NCBI RefSeq assembly: GCF_003820355.1
Contig: NZ_RPOK01000002.1
Location: forward strand, 248,001-312,000
Direction of reading: 5' to 3'
From: Paralteromonas sediminis
GTDB taxonomy: Bacteria; Pseudomonadota; Gammaproteobacteria; Enterobacterales; Alteromonadaceae
Length of the DNA: 64,000 nucleotides
Shown here: piece by piece, positions 39,225-48,125 of the stretch
Layout: each line of letters begins with the position of its first letter
How positions within the stretch are numbered: the stretch's first letter is position 1
The notes under the pieces: model-generated
The model's input: only the letters and a program-made list of their open reading frames with translations
Told to the model about the DNA's origin: nothing
Database searches by the model: none
Translations under genes and position numbers: made by a program

Positions 39225-39659
39225 GTGATTATTACATGTAGAGCGGCTGAGGATTTGTTGCGCACCGCACAGTTTACCTATGACAATATGAAGGGCTATT
39301 ACGAGCGCTTCGCGCCAGACTGGGATGTGAACAAAGTGATGGAGGCAGTTCAGCCCCTAGACAATCGAGAAATACTATTAGCTAACCAAGTTGTGGGTGT
39401 CATGCGCATTGAATTCAGAGAGCGGATTTGTTGGTTGAGGGATCTGCAAGTTATTGCGAGCGCGCAAAATAAAGGCATCGGCAAGGCAGCGTTAGAAAAG
39501 GTCAAAGAAATAGCTGCTCAGCATGGCGCATACGCAGTAAAGTTGAGAGTCTTCAAAATCAGTCCGGCAGTAGCACTTTATAATCGGAACGGATTTTTTA
39601 CCCAATCTGAAGATGAGAAATTCTATAACATGCAGTTTGATTTGCAGGCAGAGAAGTAA
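39225..39659 (+). CDS. GNAT-family N-acetyltransferase
   Basis: The 144-aa protein starts at GTG. The acetyl-CoA loop is visible as VIASAQNKGIGKAALEKV near residue 80 and is followed by the ALYNRNGF motif typical of GNAT enzymes. The substrate is unknown. It is probably read together with the DUF2164 gene. Confidence 0.8.
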   Translation: MIITCRAAEDLLRTAQFTYDNMKGYYERFAPDWDVNKVMEAVQPLDNREILLANQVVGVMRIEFRERICWLRDLQVIASAQNKGIGKAALEKVKEIAAQHGAYAVKLRVFKISPAVALYNRNGFFTQSEDEKFYNMQFDLQAEK

Positions 39660-39660
39660 A

Positions 39661-39717
39661 GCAACTTGGGCTTTCCGTTTGGTGGTAAGGGCGGTGGCAT
39701 AGACATTGACTTTTAAT
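39661..39717 (+). pseudogene. Possible C-terminal gene remnant
   Basis: Read in one frame, this stretch gives NLGFPFGGKGGGIDIDF followed by a stop, a Gly-rich, protein-like tail with no start codon or upstream body. Directly after it is GGGACAGACACTAAAT, which resembles sequences found beside REP-associated transposases. Both points are suggestive only. Confidence 0.25.
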
Positions 39718-39812
39718 AGGGACAGACACTAAATATTACGATTTACAGTAGACGGCAAAATTAGCGCCATGTTTTACTTGCAGCATATGATTAAAACGTT
39801 GATGGTGAAAAC

Positions 39813-40307
39813 GTGGTGTTGTTGCGAGATTTTGATTATAGGGACATTAATCCACTGATCACCATTTTGAATGATGAAGCTGTCACGCGTTTTCTGTCTA
39901 CAAAAATACCTTCCCCTTATACTAAAGAAGATGCCAAGTGGTGGGTAGAGGAGGGTAGTAAAACAGGCATTGTCAAAGCTATTTCGCTGAACAATAAGCT
40001 GGTGGGTTGTATTGGCGTCAATCCTGGTCAATTTGAATATGAATTAAGTGGCGAAGTGGGCTATTGGTTAGATAAACATTACTGGGGTAAAGGTATTGCC
40101 AGCGATGCATTATCCCAGATGGTGAATATTGTTTTTACTTCTACTGATTTAATTAGGCTCTTTGCCACGGTATTTGAAGACAATATCGCTTCGCAAAAGC
40201 TATTGGTAAAAGCAGGGTTTACTCGGGAAGCTATTCTCAAATCTGCGATATATAAACAGAGAAAACTGTACGACAGTCACATATTTGCAAAAATAAAAAC
40301 GCCATAA
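39813..40307 (+). CDS. RimJ/RimL-type GNAT acetyltransferase
   Basis: The 164-aa protein has the ribosomal-protein-acetyltransferase-like layout: LRDFDYRDINPL at the start, GEVGYWLDKHYWGKGIASDA as the acetyl-CoA loop near residue 90, and ASQKLLVKAGFTREA near the end. The start is GTG without a strong ribosome site. The substrate is unknown and could be a protein N-terminus or a small amine. It is not similar enough to the upstream GNAT gene to be a recent duplicate. Confidence 0.8.
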   Translation: MVLLRDFDYRDINPLITILNDEAVTRFLSTKIPSPYTKEDAKWWVEEGSKTGIVKAISLNNKLVGCIGVNPGQFEYELSGEVGYWLDKHYWGKGIASDALSQMVNIVFTSTDLIRLFATVFEDNIASQKLLVKAGFTREAILKSAIYKQRKLYDSHIFAKIKTP

Positions 40308-40327
40308 CGACAAAAAGGATGCCCTAG

Positions 40328-40627
40328 ATGGACGAAAATATGGTCAGTAAGTTAAATGCAATCTGGCAAGCTGCGTTGAAGCGCTCACCCCTTAAACAAA
40401 AAAGTGCGGTATTTGTGTCTACTGTGGATACAGATGGTTATCCACAATCACGATTCGTCGATTTAAAACGCGCAAATACCGCTATTGCCCGCCCAGAAAA
40501 CTGGGGGGGCTATGTCATCGAGCCGCTACTTATCGAGTTTTTAACCTTTAACGAGAACCGCGTTCATTTGCGAGAGCAGCATTGTAAGAAAGGTGATAAG
40601 TGGCATTCACCGCTGTTACAGCCCTAG
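40328..40627 (+). pseudogene. Pyridoxamine-phosphate-oxidase-like gene with internal in-frame deletion
   Basis: The open frame is 99 aa, about half the usual 190. The N-terminal part (WQAALKRSPLKQKSAVFVST ... QSRFVDLK) and the C-terminal part (RPENWGGYVIEPLLIEFLTF ... WHSPLLQP) both match PNPOx-family proteins. They join at about residue 49, with roughly 90-100 residues missing in between, the stretch that carries most FMN-binding strands. The frame is kept, so a short product may still be made, but FMN binding is unlikely. It is preceded by a GNAT gene 20 nt upstream. Confidence 0.7.
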
Positions 40628-40709
40628 TGTTCACCTGATCGCTGAACTATGCTCGTCAGTTGTAATCCAATCAGACAACCAGGAAATTTAATAAACAATT
40701 AGGATTCTT

Positions 40710-41336
40710 ATGAAAGCAATGCAATTTTTTCTAGGGGCAATAGTGTTTATGTCCCTATCAGTACAGGCACAAAGTTTTCAGCCCGGTAAGCACTACCTAG
40801 AGGTAGAAGGGTTTCAGTCACAGGGTAAAAGCATTACAGAGTTTTTTTCATTTTATTGTCCGGCCTGCTTTAAACAAGAAGCCATTATTAAAATGATTAA
40901 AGATGATTTACCTCGGGATGTAACTTTTGTAAGAAATCATATTGATGGTATGCCTGGGCGTGACGGTAACATTGAACACATGCTTACCAAAGCCTCCATT
41001 GTGGCTGCTCACATTGGCAAGGAAGATGAGATTATCGATCAAATCTTTAAACATATACATGTTTCACGAGCAGACTTCACATCTCTGGATGACATTGAAG
41101 CCATTTTTGTGCAATCGGGTATCGACAGTCGGGACTTTTTGAGAACCTATAATAGCTTTGGGATAACTGCCAAGGCCAAGCAAAAACAACAAAATAACCA
41201 AAAGTTAGTCAATCAAGGAATAAGTAGCGTGCCAACCCTGGTAATTAACGGGAAGTACAAGCCTGTTTTGAGCGACATTAAAACGGTTGAAGAATACAAA
41301 TCACTGGTTATGTATTTATTGAACAAGCCCGCTTGA
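40710..41336 (+). CDS. Periplasmic DsbA-like thiol oxidoreductase
   Basis: The 208-aa protein has a signal peptide (about residues 1-20, ending VQA). The thioredoxin-fold active site is C50-P-A-C53 (SFYCPACFK) instead of the E. coli CPHC, which may give a different redox potential. The cis-proline loop is SSVPTLVING. It likely oxidises cysteine pairs of exported proteins. It ends one base before the convergent transglutaminase gene; no DsbB is near. Confidence 0.9.
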   Translation: MKAMQFFLGAIVFMSLSVQAQSFQPGKHYLEVEGFQSQGKSITEFFSFYCPACFKQEAIIKMIKDDLPRDVTFVRNHIDGMPGRDGNIEHMLTKASIVAAHIGKEDEIIDQIFKHIHVSRADFTSLDDIEAIFVQSGIDSRDFLRTYNSFGITAKAKQKQQNNQKLVNQGISSVPTLVINGKYKPVLSDIKTVEEYKSLVMYLLNKPA

Positions 41337-43355
41337 TCACAACGTACGCTTTAGACGATTGAGATGGTGTTTCATTTTACTTGTGTTGCCTTTTTCTAAT
41401 CCACCTTGCGCATATTCCATGCGAATAAAGGCGCGTGTAATTAAGTCAAATAAGGTGTAGGCGTCTTTGCCCATTTTGTTTTTTACCGATGCAAGGTAAT
41501 GCTGAGGCGCCTCGTTGTTGCGCTGGGTATTCGTTGCTTTTTCCACATAGCCTACTGCCCGCTGATAGCAATGAAGGTGTTTAGGTTTTTTAGGGCGCAA
41601 GGTTCTTGGAACAAAGTAAGCAGCCAGTAATAGACTGATAAGGAGCATGGCGCCAACCATCAAATATACCATTCTCTCGAAAGTGATTTCGCCGATGAGG
41701 CTTTTAAACAGGTTCTGTTGCTGCTTCTGGTCAAAGCCTAATACCCAGTGTGACCATAAGTAATCCATTTGATTTAGGTAATCACGCAATGTGGAAAAGA
41801 ACGGCAAGTGTTGCAGCCTTCTGAGTGACAAGGGCTCGTTGGCTAGAAATTCAGTGCTGTCTTCCAACGCCTGTTCCAGGCCGAAGTTTATTCTGTTGGG
41901 GGCAACCACGGCAGTTGGATCGATGCGTTGCCAGCCTTTTTCATCAAACCATACCTCAATCCAGGCATGGGCGTCATACTGATAAACACTCAATACCTTG
42001 TTACTGAGTTGTTCCCCTCCCTGATACCCTGCAACCACTCTCGCGGGTATACCCGTCAATCGCATGATAAAGGCAGTCGCACTTGCGTAATGCGCACAAA
42101 AACCGGTTTGAGCGTCAAATAAAAATCGATCAATGCCGTCGCTTTGCATCAGCGGAGGGTTAAGGGTGTAACTGAAGTTTTGCTGTTTGAAGTAGTCAAG
42201 TACTGCGTTTAGTCGTTGTTTGGGGTCGGGATACTGCTGGCTTAACAAGGCTGCCCATTCTCGGGTGCGCGGATTTCCATCTTGTGGTACTTGGCGGTTG
42301 AGATAGCTATCTGTTCTGCTGTTGGTCTGATTTAACAAGGTAGAAGGGTAAGACATGACATCGTAAGCCATCGCACTCATTAAATTTTGATTTGCTATGA
42401 AGGTATATGAGGTGCTTTGCCATACTTTTTCAGACGTTATGGGTGAACCTGGTACAGGCACATCCAGTGTAAATAACCATTGTTGCCTAGAGGCTTCGGC
42501 AAACACCCTATACTGTAGGGCTTCACCAATAACTTGCGGTCTGAACGGACGATCCTGTAATTTGCGTTGTCCCTCCGCGGCCTTACGCCTTGCGCTCATG
42601 GTCCACTCTTCACCGTCAAAATACTCTAAAACTAGTGCACGCCAGTACCTGTCTTGAGGAGGTGGGACTTTACCTTCAAACCGGGCACGAAAGGCGAGTT
42701 CGGAAGATTGACTCAATGAGGCAATATCGCCAGGTCGCATCGTATCAGAAATGCCAGTACTGGCACTCTGGGTAGAGGGCATTTGCCACAAGGGGGGCAA
42801 CTGGGGAAAAATGATAAAAAGCACAGCGGCAATCGGAAAGGCTTGTAAGGACATATTACCGAGCATTTTGAGCTGATATGTGTATGACTGATTGGACGCA
42901 TATTGCAACGCCAGTGCAGTGAAAGCGACGATAACCATGGCACTGTAAAGGGCGACAAAAAGCATACCTTGCTCGAAGATATAGCCACATCCACATAAAA
43001 AGAGTATGCATAAGAACAATTGCAGTAAGTCTCTTTGGTTACGCATAACCATTAGTTTTAAACTGCAAGCAGTTACCAGCAGATTGATCATAGATATTAG
43101 TAAGCCCAAACTCAGGCTAAACCAGCCAAGTGCCAATAAGCTCAACACTGCGAGCAAGTTGACTGTTCTTGAGGCAGGAGGCTGAGGATACCAGCCAAGA
43201 AAGAGCGAAACCCTTACTACGGCTGCACATACTGATAAAAGTACCACCCACACCATTAATGGAGAAAAAAAGCTAAGGCTAATAGCGGCCAACACTAGTG
43301 ATAGCAACAATCCTGCCTTGTGCTTGGCCAACGGAACATTGGGAGAGTAGCTCAT
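41337..43355 (-). CDS. TgpA-like membrane transglutaminase (DUF3488 + transglutaminase core)
   Basis: The 672-aa protein starts at MSYSPNVPLAKHKAG, where ATG overlaps the upstream DUF58 stop by one base. Five to six N-terminal helices (DUF3488) are followed by a periplasmic transglutaminase-like domain with the Cys-His-Asp set (TGFCAHYASATA, YDAHAWIEVWF, RIDPT). A membrane helix near residue 555 and a cytoplasmic C-terminal DUF4129-type tail follow. With MoxR and DUF58 it forms a common three-gene unit. In Pseudomonas aeruginosa TgpA is essential, but the substrate is unknown. Confidence 0.92.
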   Translation of the reverse strand: MSYSPNVPLAKHKAGLLLSLVLAAISLSFFSPLMVWVVLLSVCAAVVRVSLFLGWYPQPPASRTVNLLAVLSLLALGWFSLSLGLLISMINLLVTACSLKLMVMRNQRDLLQLFLCILFLCGCGYIFEQGMLFVALYSAMVIVAFTALALQYASNQSYTYQLKMLGNMSLQAFPIAAVLFIIFPQLPPLWQMPSTQSASTGISDTMRPGDIASLSQSSELAFRARFEGKVPPPQDRYWRALVLEYFDGEEWTMSARRKAAEGQRKLQDRPFRPQVIGEALQYRVFAEASRQQWLFTLDVPVPGSPITSEKVWQSTSYTFIANQNLMSAMAYDVMSYPSTLLNQTNSRTDSYLNRQVPQDGNPRTREWAALLSQQYPDPKQRLNAVLDYFKQQNFSYTLNPPLMQSDGIDRFLFDAQTGFCAHYASATAFIMRLTGIPARVVAGYQGGEQLSNKVLSVYQYDAHAWIEVWFDEKGWQRIDPTAVVAPNRINFGLEQALEDSTEFLANEPLSLRRLQHLPFFSTLRDYLNQMDYLWSHWVLGFDQKQQQNLFKSLIGEITFERMVYLMVGAMLLISLLLAAYFVPRTLRPKKPKHLHCYQRAVGYVEKATNTQRNNEAPQHYLASVKNKMGKDAYTLFDLITRAFIRMEYAQGGLEKGNTSKMKHHLNRLKRTL

Positions 43356-44344
43356 CAGGCGTGCACCGTTTTGTCTGTCAAACGGTATAGGGCTAATGCG
43401 TTTAGGCATTTGTGCATATGGGTATTGCCTTTACCCGGCGGCACTGTAAGGTCAGGTAGGGCCAAGCCAAAAATCGCATTGTGTTCGCTTAACTGAATAA
43501 TTTGGTAAGTAAGCTGACTGAGTCGTTGTTCTGTATCCTGGCTTGAAGCGCTCGCCCATGTCAGCCATCCAGAGCTGGACACGGGTTGATCAAATGTCTT
43601 AACCAGCCATTCATTTGTTTTTGCAACTTGTTTCCATGCCACATTCGATAAAGGATCTGACGGGCTGTATTCTCGCAAGGCATGAAAATCATCAAATCCG
43701 CCTTTTGTCACTTTGGAAACCGCCTCTTCTTCGCTAGCCAGCTCATACATTTTTATGTCACATTTTACGGGGGCGGGATAAACAATCAGATGCTGATCCA
43801 AATCGAGATGCGTCCAGCATTTAAACAACCCCAGAGGATAGTCACTGCGAATAGTCAGGCGAGGTAGAGTAGCATGCCCTCTGTTTGTCAGCGTAAAGGG
43901 AACATCGGCAAAGGTTGGATTGTCTGATAGCATTGCTGATCCTGTATCATTAAGATTGGATCGCCACCAAGAAAAATGCACTACACCCTGCGCCATCTTT
44001 CCATCAAATGAAATCATAATAGGAGCGGCACTTTCTTTGCCTGCAAATACGGCTTCAATTTTTAATGCTTTTATTCGCAAGCGAGAAAAGTTGATGTAAC
44101 TGGCCAGCATGTGCAGAAGAAACAGGGAAAGTAAAAACGTGCACAGCAAACGCATCAGGTTGTTTTGATAATTTGTGCCCAACACAAAAAGCAAACCACA
44201 AAGCGCAATGAACCACACACCAAAACGCGATGGCAAAATAAATATTTTGCTATGGGAAAGTGACTGTTCCTTACCCGCTGGAATACGGCGTTTAAGCCAG
44301 CTAACAAACCAGTTGGATAATGATCGTTTAATGACCTGCTGCAT
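43355..44344 (-). CDS. DUF58 domain protein of the MoxR operon
   Basis: The 329-aa protein has two N-terminal membrane helices (about residues 33-75), then a beta domain and the DUF58 motif (GGFDDFHALREYSPSDPLSNV). DUF58 proteins are found with MoxR ATPases and often carry a von Willebrand-like fold. It is coupled to the transglutaminase gene by a TGATG overlap and lies 12 nt after moxR. Confidence 0.88.
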   Translation of the reverse strand: MQQVIKRSLSNWFVSWLKRRIPAGKEQSLSHSKIFILPSRFGVWFIALCGLLFVLGTNYQNNLMRLLCTFLLSLFLLHMLASYINFSRLRIKALKIEAVFAGKESAAPIMISFDGKMAQGVVHFSWWRSNLNDTGSAMLSDNPTFADVPFTLTNRGHATLPRLTIRSDYPLGLFKCWTHLDLDQHLIVYPAPVKCDIKMYELASEEEAVSKVTKGGFDDFHALREYSPSDPLSNVAWKQVAKTNEWLVKTFDQPVSSSGWLTWASASSQDTEQRLSQLTYQIIQLSEHNAIFGLALPDLTVPPGKGNTHMHKCLNALALYRLTDKTVHA

Positions 44345-44356
44345 GCTTGTGCGCCT

Positions 44357-45271
44357 CTATGCAGCCAGCGGATCAATATTATCCAGTAGTTTTTGACTCA
44401 GCAGAGCACCACTTTCGGTTGTATTTTCACCGCGAATTCTATGTTCGACCACAGCAGTGAAAACAGATTGAATGTCTTCTGGTACGACATAATCTCGGTT
44501 GTGTAAAAAGGCCCAAGATTTAGCGGCCTGCAAAATTGCCTTGCTGGCGCGTGGTGAAAGCGGGTGATCGACATAGTCTGCTGTGCGGCTCAATGCAACT
44601 AGGCGCAATATGTATTCAATAATGCTTTCGCTGGCATGTACTAAGGACACCTTATGCTGCATGTCAAGCAGTGCGTTTTCGGTGATCACCGCCTTGAATG
44701 GCTTTTTTTGTGTTGTATCATTTTGAAGCAGCATGTCTTTTTCTGCTTCCCAGTTAGGGTACCCCAAGCTCACTCGCATTAAAAACCTGTCCAGCTGAGA
44801 CTCGGGTAGGGGATAGGTGCCAGACTGAAAGCCCGGGTTTTGGGTGGCAATAACAAAAAATGGCTTCGGTAGGGCGTGTGTGTTGCCATCGATGCTTACC
44901 TGACGTTCTTCCATTGCTTCCAGCAGTGCACTCTGTGTTTTTGGACTGGCCCGGTTAATTTCATCTGCTAATACCACCTGATTAAATATGGGCCCCTCAT
45001 GAAAGGTAAATGAGTGGGTTTGCTGATTGAAAATAGACACACCCAACATATCTGCTGGTAGTAAGTCAGAGGTAAACTGCACTCGTGAAAATGCCAAACC
45101 AAAGGCGTTCGCCAGAGCATGAGAAAGCGTTGTTTTACCCATACCGGGCAAATCTTCTAACAATAAATGCCCATTTGCCAACAAACAGGTGAGTGCTAAT
45201 TTGATTTGGGTTTCTTTGCCGAGAATGGTTCGGTTGAGCACATTTTCAATGGATTCGAGTTCTGTTGTCAT
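44357..45271 (-). CDS. MoxR-family AAA+ ATPase
   Basis: The 304-aa protein has Walker A (GMGKTTLSHALA), Walker B (VVLADEINRASPKTQ), sensor 1 (VIATQNP) and the late helical lid. MoxR ATPases act as chaperones that help assemble or activate protein complexes. It is the first gene of the MoxR-DUF58-TgpA operon, and its promoter lies in the gap before seqA. Confidence 0.93.
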   Translation of the reverse strand: MTTELESIENVLNRTILGKETQIKLALTCLLANGHLLLEDLPGMGKTTLSHALANAFGLAFSRVQFTSDLLPADMLGVSIFNQQTHSFTFHEGPIFNQVVLADEINRASPKTQSALLEAMEERQVSIDGNTHALPKPFFVIATQNPGFQSGTYPLPESQLDRFLMRVSLGYPNWEAEKDMLLQNDTTQKKPFKAVITENALLDMQHKVSLVHASESIIEYILRLVALSRTADYVDHPLSPRASKAILQAAKSWAFLHNRDYVVPEDIQSVFTAVVEHRIRGENTTESGALLSQKLLDNIDPLAA

Positions 45272-45503
45272 GGCTATAATAAAGTAAGTGATTTAGATAA
45301 AGGCTAGTCCATCTATGGCTAACACGCTATTCATGTGGTTATACATTCGTATATTCAGTTCGTAATAAAGTTAACTACGGTTGAACGGCGCGAGACGGTC
45401 AGATTATTGTCTGTTTGCTTAGGATTTGCGCAATATACCCAATAATTTAAGCGACCTTTTTGTCACAAATTTATATACTACTGACAAAAATAAGAGGTCC
45501 AGC

Positions 45504-46067
45504 ATGAAAAATATTGAAGTAGACGACGATCTATATGCATACATCGCAAGTCAAACCCAGTCAATCGGTGAGAGTGCATCACAAATTTTGCGCCGGTTAC
45601 TGCTGCCTGAGTCCGGCACAGTAAAGTCGAATGAGCCAGTACAACCCAAGAAAAAAGTAGAATCAGCGGTTGATACGAAGGCTGATAAGAGCGCACCTGT
45701 TCAGGTAGCCTCTGGTGATGAAGACGCCACTCTTGAAACACGTATCACAGCAGAAAGATTGGCTGAGATGCCAAAAAAAGTGGCGCAGTTTCTCTATATT
45801 CTTGGTGAATTGAGTGCGCTACATCCAGAAAAATTTGCCAGTGTTGAATCAATAAGAGGCAAAGATAGACTGTACTTTGCGGCTTCGAAAGAGGCGCTTG
45901 AGGCCTCGGGAACCAGTATTAACGCGAAAGCCATTCCACATTCTACGTATTGGGTGGTGACGAATAATAATTCTGCAAAGAAAATCAGTATACTGCGTCA
46001 GGTAATGGCCTTGTTGAATTATAACGATTCAACGATAGACAAGGTTATTGCGTTATTTAAGGGATAA
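45504..46067 (+). CDS. seqA: Negative modulator of replication initiation SeqA
   Basis: SeqA binds hemimethylated GATC pairs, sequesters oriC and organises newly replicated DNA. The chosen start (MKNIEVDDDLYAYIAS) follows AGAGG at 7 nt and gives 187 aa (E. coli 181). An in-frame upstream TTG/ATG region is rejected. The N-terminal oligomerisation domain includes SASQILRRLL, and the C-terminal DNA-binding domain includes ASGTSINAKAIPHSTYWVVT. seqA followed by pgm is conserved with E. coli. It implies a Dam-methylating host. Confidence 0.96.
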   Translation: MKNIEVDDDLYAYIASQTQSIGESASQILRRLLLPESGTVKSNEPVQPKKKVESAVDTKADKSAPVQVASGDEDATLETRITAERLAEMPKKVAQFLYILGELSALHPEKFASVESIRGKDRLYFAASKEALEASGTSINAKAIPHSTYWVVTNNNSAKKISILRQVMALLNYNDSTIDKVIALFKG

Positions 46068-46093
46068 TTCACACTCAATCAGCAGGAGCCACT

Positions 46094-47746
46094 ATGCCAT
46101 TACATCCTAACGCGGGTCAGCCAGCTGATCCGTCTCAACTGGCTAATATAGCCAGGCTAGTCAGTGATTATTACGTGAAACAGCCCAATCCGAGTAATGT
46201 TGAGCAAGCAGTTAGTTTCGGCACATCTGGCCATAGAGGCAGTGCAAGCTTGTCAACGTTTAACGACATGCACATTGCCGCAATTTGCCAGGCACTGGCT
46301 GAATACCGGCTTGCACAGGGCACTACAGGGCCATTATTTATCGGTAAAGACACACATGCTTTGTCCGAGCCTGCACTGACAACGGCAGTTGAAGTATTGG
46401 CAGCCAATAAGTTGAATGTAGTACTGCAACGTGAAGACAATGAAAGTTTAGGCTTCACCCCTACGCCCGTTATTTCAAGAACCATTGTCAGATACAACGA
46501 ATTGCGTACTGAAGGTATGGCTGATGGTGTGGTGATCACTCCCTCCCACAATCCGCCGGAAGACGGTGGTTTTAAGTACAACCCTCCCCATGGCGGGCCG
46601 GCAGGCTCTGATGTTACTGCTGTGATTCAGGAAAGAGCCAATGCGCTTATGGCTGAAGGTAATAACGCAGTTAAGCGTGTCGCATTTGAGCAGGCCATAA
46701 ACAGTGACTACGTCAGTTATGACGATTTCATGCACCCCTATATCGACGAGTTGGATACCGTGGTTGATATGCAAGCTATTCAGGCAGCAAACTTAAAACT
46801 AGGGACCGACCCATTAGGGGGTTCTGGTATTGGTTACTGGCAAGTGATTGCCAAGCGCTGGGGCCTCGACATTTCCGTGGTCAATGAATCGCTTGACCCG
46901 CGTTTTGCGTTTATGCACAGAGACAAAGACGGCAAATTGCGTATGGATTGCTCATCGCCTTATGCCATGGCTGGGTTGATTGCACTTAAAGATGACTTTG
47001 ATTTGGCCTTTGGTAATGACCCTGATTTTGACCGACACGGCATAGTGTGCTCAGGCTCGGGGCTGATGAACCCCAATCATTATCTGGCTACCGTTGTGAA
47101 TTACCTTTACACCCACAGACCAGAGTGGAAAACGTCTATGGTTGTAGGTAAAACCTTGGTCTCCAGCTCTATGATTGAACGCGTGGCAACACATATTGAG
47201 CGAGCCGTAGAGGAGATGCCAGTTGGCTTTAAATGGTTTGTCGACGGGTTATCCAAAGGTCATACGGGCTTTGCAGGTGAAGAAAGTGCTGGGGGCATTT
47301 TCCTCAAGCGTGATGGCAAAACATGGGCCACAGACAAAGACGGATTTATTATGTGTTTACTGGCGGCCGAAATGTTGGCAGTTACCGGCCTTGATCCCGC
47401 AAGCCATTATGATGCGTTACAAGTTCGCTTTGGCGCACCGCACTATATTCGCATAGATGTACCTACAACGCTGGAGAAAAAACAGCGCTTGTCATCAATG
47501 GAAGCATCTGTAGTGACTGCCGATATATTGGCAGGCGAGAAAATCGAAGCGGTAGTAACACATGCATCAGGTAATAATGCAGCCATTGGTGGCGTGAAAG
47601 TGTCAACACAAAATGGCTGGTTTGCCGCCAGGCCTTCAGGCACAGAAATGGTTTATAAAATATATGCGGAAAGCTTTACCAGCGACGCGCACTTGAAGCA
47701 GTTGGTGGACGAAGCAGAAGCACTGGTTGATTCTGTGTTGGATTAA
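46094..47746 (+). CDS. pgm: Phosphoglucomutase
   Basis: Pgm interconverts glucose 1-phosphate and glucose 6-phosphate. The 550-aa protein has FGTSGHRGS near the start, the phospho-serine loop in VITPSHNPPEDGG, the metal site GNDPDFDRHG, the sugar loop GEESAGG and the C-terminal phosphate loop RPSGTE. It lies 26 nt after seqA, and glgP downstream on the same strand makes a short glycogen-use cluster. Confidence 0.97.
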   Translation: MPLHPNAGQPADPSQLANIARLVSDYYVKQPNPSNVEQAVSFGTSGHRGSASLSTFNDMHIAAICQALAEYRLAQGTTGPLFIGKDTHALSEPALTTAVEVLAANKLNVVLQREDNESLGFTPTPVISRTIVRYNELRTEGMADGVVITPSHNPPEDGGFKYNPPHGGPAGSDVTAVIQERANALMAEGNNAVKRVAFEQAINSDYVSYDDFMHPYIDELDTVVDMQAIQAANLKLGTDPLGGSGIGYWQVIAKRWGLDISVVNESLDPRFAFMHRDKDGKLRMDCSSPYAMAGLIALKDDFDLAFGNDPDFDRHGIVCSGSGLMNPNHYLATVVNYLYTHRPEWKTSMVVGKTLVSSSMIERVATHIERAVEEMPVGFKWFVDGLSKGHTGFAGEESAGGIFLKRDGKTWATDKDGFIMCLLAAEMLAVTGLDPASHYDALQVRFGAPHYIRIDVPTTLEKKQRLSSMEASVVTADILAGEKIEAVVTHASGNNAAIGGVKVSTQNGWFAARPSGTEMVYKIYAESFTSDAHLKQLVDEAEALVDSVLD

Positions 47747-47757
47747 CTGTATTTGCT

Positions 47758-47793
47758 TATGCCCTAACGCTTTGCATTAGGGCATAGGTTTTT
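47758..47793 (+). terminator. Intrinsic terminator of seqA-pgm
   Basis: TATGCCCTAA and TTAGGGCATA pair around 9 nt, followed by GG and five T. It lies 11 nt after the pgm stop and separates it from glgP. Confidence 0.85.
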
Positions 47794-48125
47794 CTCCAAT
47801 CATATCTTCAATTCATACGCAAAGGCTTTAAAGCTCCCATCTCCAACAGATTCTATGTTGAAGATGTTTTGAAAGTCACTTACAAAAAAATCGATAACAA
47901 CACGTATAAATCAACGCCTCACTGGTTATTCATGCTCCTCAATAACTAAAAAATGTAATAAAAATGTAAAAATTGGGCTGAATACGTATGTATTTGCGTA
48001 AAATCTTCGTTTGTTTACAAAAAAATAACATAAGCTCGTCGAATCTACTGCTACTATCACTGCATACTAACCAGTTTAAGTGTAATTAAATTACACGCTG
48101 TGGCGAAATGATCTGAGAGGAAGAT
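47794..48125 (+). other. Leader region of glgP
   Basis: This 332-nt AT-rich stretch has no coding frame that I credit. It ends with a near-consensus GAGAGG ribosome site and contains a perfect palindrome (separate entry). I cannot place a -35/-10 pair with confidence. Confidence 0.4.
48080..48096. promoter_or_regulatory. 17-bp perfect palindrome upstream of glgP
   Basis: GTGTAATT, a central A, then AATTACAC. The spacing and symmetry are those of an operator, 29 nt before the glgP start. It does not match the CRP, FNR or ArgR consensus well. The binder is unknown. Confidence 0.5.
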
